Shown piece after piece: positions 33,554 through 34,737 of a stretch of 34,737 nt of DNA. Positions within the stretch are counted from its first letter, which is position 1. Each line of letters starts with the position of its first letter. This DNA comes from Thiothrix sp. (GTDB lineage Bacteria; Pseudomonadota; Gammaproteobacteria; Thiotrichales; Thiotrichaceae). Both the position numbers and the translations under genes were made by a program. Location of the stretch: NCBI GenBank assembly GCA_020442915.1, contig JAGRJD010000111.1:1-34737 (forward strand). The letters are read 5' to 3'. A model generated the notes under the pieces. The model worked only from the letters and a program-made list of their open reading frames with translations. It did not search any database and had not been told where the DNA came from.

Positions 33554-34536
33554 GCCTGATACTGGAGGTGAAAACCCGCAGCCTGAATCACTATTATCAG
33601 CTTGAGCAGTTTCCGGTCAGGGTCGGGCGTGCACTGGATAATGATATCATTCTGTCGGATACCACGGTATCGCCCCATCACCTTGAAATTGAACAGCTGG
33701 ATGGCTTCAGTCTGCGTGTTCGCAACCTGTCGGGTGAGAACGGCTCGCGCATGAACCGCCGGAGCCTGCGTCAGGATGAGGCTGTCGAGGTCCGGGTCGA
33801 GGCGGATCCGGTCAGCCTGCGACTGGGCAACCGGCAGGTCCGGCTGCTGCGTTCAGACATGGATGTCAGCCGTACCAGTGTGCGCAACTGTTCCGGACTG
33901 TATGCCGTATTCTGTCGTCCGGCCTGGTCCTTGAGCCTGATGGTGCTGACCCTGCTGGCGTTTCTGTACGAAAACTACCTTCAGGCCCGTCTGGCCAAGG
34001 ACATTACGTTTTACCTGGGCGGGCTGATGCCTTACCTGCTGGGGCTGGTGGCCCTGACGCTGGTGATTGCCGGGATCAGCCGCCTGTCCACCCAGCGCTG
34101 GGAGGTCGGGCCGGCCCTGAGCCTGGCTTCGCTGTTCATGATCGGCCCGCATGTGCTGGGTGAGATAGGACATTTCTTGAATTACCTGCTGACCGCCGAC
34201 TGGCCACTGGAAGGGCTGATGCTGGTCAACAATTTTCTGCTGTTGCCGGTGGTGCTCTATGGTTACATCCGGCTGGTGCATCATGCCGAGTCCTGGTCGG
34301 CGCTGGGCGTGGCCCTGCTGTTCAGCACGCCGATGCTGGTCTATCAGATGTCGGACCTGATGGACCAGATTGCCCTGGATACCGAGTTTACCGGTGAAGC
34401 CGATTTCAACCGTACCCTCAGTTCGCTGGATATCCGCCTGCAGCCGAGTATCAGTATTGATGATTTTGTAGCGATGGCCACCCAGGAGCTTGGACCATTC
34501 ACGGCTGAGTCCGATGCTGCGGACGAGAGCGAGTAG
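33541..34536 (+). CDS. FHA-domain multi-pass inner-membrane protein
   Basis: The 331-residue protein starts with a cytoplasmic FHA phosphothreonine-binding domain (about residues 15-100). The motif VGRALDNDIIL has the conserved Gly-Arg, SPHHLEIE has the Ser and His of the SxxH element, and ENGSRMN has the Asn-Gly. The Gly-Arg pair, Ser and Asn that contact phosphothreonine are therefore kept. From about residue 127 to 270 there are about five membrane helices, then a short cytoplasmic or periplasmic tail of 60 residues. No kinase domain is present. The overlap with the preceding protease gene suggests a physical or functional pair. The gene is followed after 21 bases by an IS5-type end. The signal read by the FHA domain is not known. 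Confidence 0.82.
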   Translation: MDAVSLILEVKTRSLNHYYQLEQFPVRVGRALDNDIILSDTTVSPHHLEIEQLDGFSLRVRNLSGENGSRMNRRSLRQDEAVEVRVEADPVSLRLGNRQVRLLRSDMDVSRTSVRNCSGLYAVFCRPAWSLSLMVLTLLAFLYENYLQARLAKDITFYLGGLMPYLLGLVALTLVIAGISRLSTQRWEVGPALSLASLFMIGPHVLGEIGHFLNYLLTADWPLEGLMLVNNFLLLPVVLYGYIRLVHHAESWSALGVALLFSTPMLVYQMSDLMDQIALDTEFTGEADFNRTLSSLDIRLQPSISIDDFVAMATQELGPFTAESDAADESE

Positions 34537-34557
34537 GAAAAATCCGCTACAGCCTTA

Positions 34558-34737
34558 GAGCCTGTTTACGATCTTCTGAGTATCAGCGCCAGAAAAGCCA
34601 GATGGATGAACGGCAAACTGCTATTGAGTTGACGTTCGCAGTTCTTCCATAGTCTTCGGTTCTTCTCCAGCCAGGCAAAGCTGCGCTCAACAATCCAGCG
34701 CTTGGGCATGACCTTGAAGGTATGCCGTTCACTGCGC
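34558..34737 (-). mobile_element. Right-hand end of an IS5-family insertion sequence, continuing beyond the window
   Basis: The region contains the 3' part of an IS5-type transposase gene on the minus strand. A terminal-repeat-like GAGCCTGTTTACGATC starts near 34558, just outside the stop codon. The element begins 21 bases after the FHA gene stop; TTA at its edge may be a target duplication. The other end and most of the transposase are beyond the window. Confidence 0.75.
34566..34736 (-). CDS. IS5-family transposase, C-terminal part (partial at window edge)
   Basis: The minus-strand frame running from the right edge to the TAA at 34568-34566 gives 56 residues. It contains [20 protein letters not shown], with the Glu of the DDE catalytic triad and the following Arg/Lys pattern, and then [29 protein letters not shown]. 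This is a typical C-terminus of IS5-family transposases. It is cut by the window edge, so nothing can be said about completeness. It is probably the second frame of a frameshifted transposase in many such elements, but this cannot be seen here. Confidence 0.85.
   Translation of the reverse strand, partial: RSERHTFKVMPKRWIVERSFAWLEKNRRLWKNCERQLNSSLPFIHLAFLALILRRS

Noticed and set aside
1-34737. tRNA or rRNA genes and CRISPR arrays
   Set aside because: I saw no cloverleaf with a conserved T-loop in the gaps, no rRNA stretches and no regularly spaced repeats.

Overview
The window looks like a chromosomal segment of a GC-rich gammaproteobacterium (about 60% GC by eye). The evidence is the housekeeping set (hisA-hisF-hisE-tatABC, gpmI, rph-rdgB-plsC, typA, hemL, purU, aspA), the Pat-type acetyltransferase, and TATAAT-type promoters with gammaproteobacterial spacing. 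I cannot name a genus. Genes are densely packed on both strands, with short intergenic gaps and several stem-loops between convergent genes.

Layout. 1-190: a possible IS5-type end followed by the 3' remnant of a VapC/PIN toxin. 306-2324 (-): a RACo-like reductive activator of corrinoid proteins. 2460-4863: a DMT exporter (-) divergent from a MocR/GntR regulator (+). 4937-6340: aspA. 6396-10095: hisA, hisF, hisE, tatA, tatB and a tatC with a long acidic tail. 10137-13848: gpmI, rph, rdgB, plsC. 13912-16309 (-): a small outer-membrane beta-barrel, a glutathione S-transferase and purU. 16519-18360: typA/bipA. 18586-22380: two tandem animal-type heme peroxidases without cysteine. 22435-24734 (-): an IalB-family exported protein and a membrane GGDEF diguanylate cyclase. 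25085-28856: a class II histone-deacetylase-like enzyme (-) divergent from a Pat-like acyl-CoA-ligase/GNAT fusion (+). 29048-30883: an anchored protein with four repeats of an apparently unassigned beta-rich module. 30934-32214: hemL. 32285-34536: an exported trypsin-like protease overlapping an FHA-domain membrane protein. 34558-34737 (-): the end of an IS5-family insertion sequence.

How the genes work together. The core genes cover histidine synthesis, Tat export, glycolysis, RNA and nucleotide quality control, phospholipid and heme synthesis. The accessory layer is the more interesting part. The acetyltransferase and deacetylase share one intergenic region and could form a reversible acylation switch. 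The duplicated peroxidases keep every heme and calcium ligand of the myeloperoxidase family, but carry glycine-rich N-termini with an amphipathic Leu/Gln helix and no classical signal peptide. The protease/FHA pair is translationally coupled and looks like an envelope-stress or signalling module. The four-repeat protein is preceded by a leader whose inverted repeats could compete for its ribosome-binding site. The best candidates for an undescribed system are the peroxidase pair, the protease/FHA pair and the four-repeat protein.
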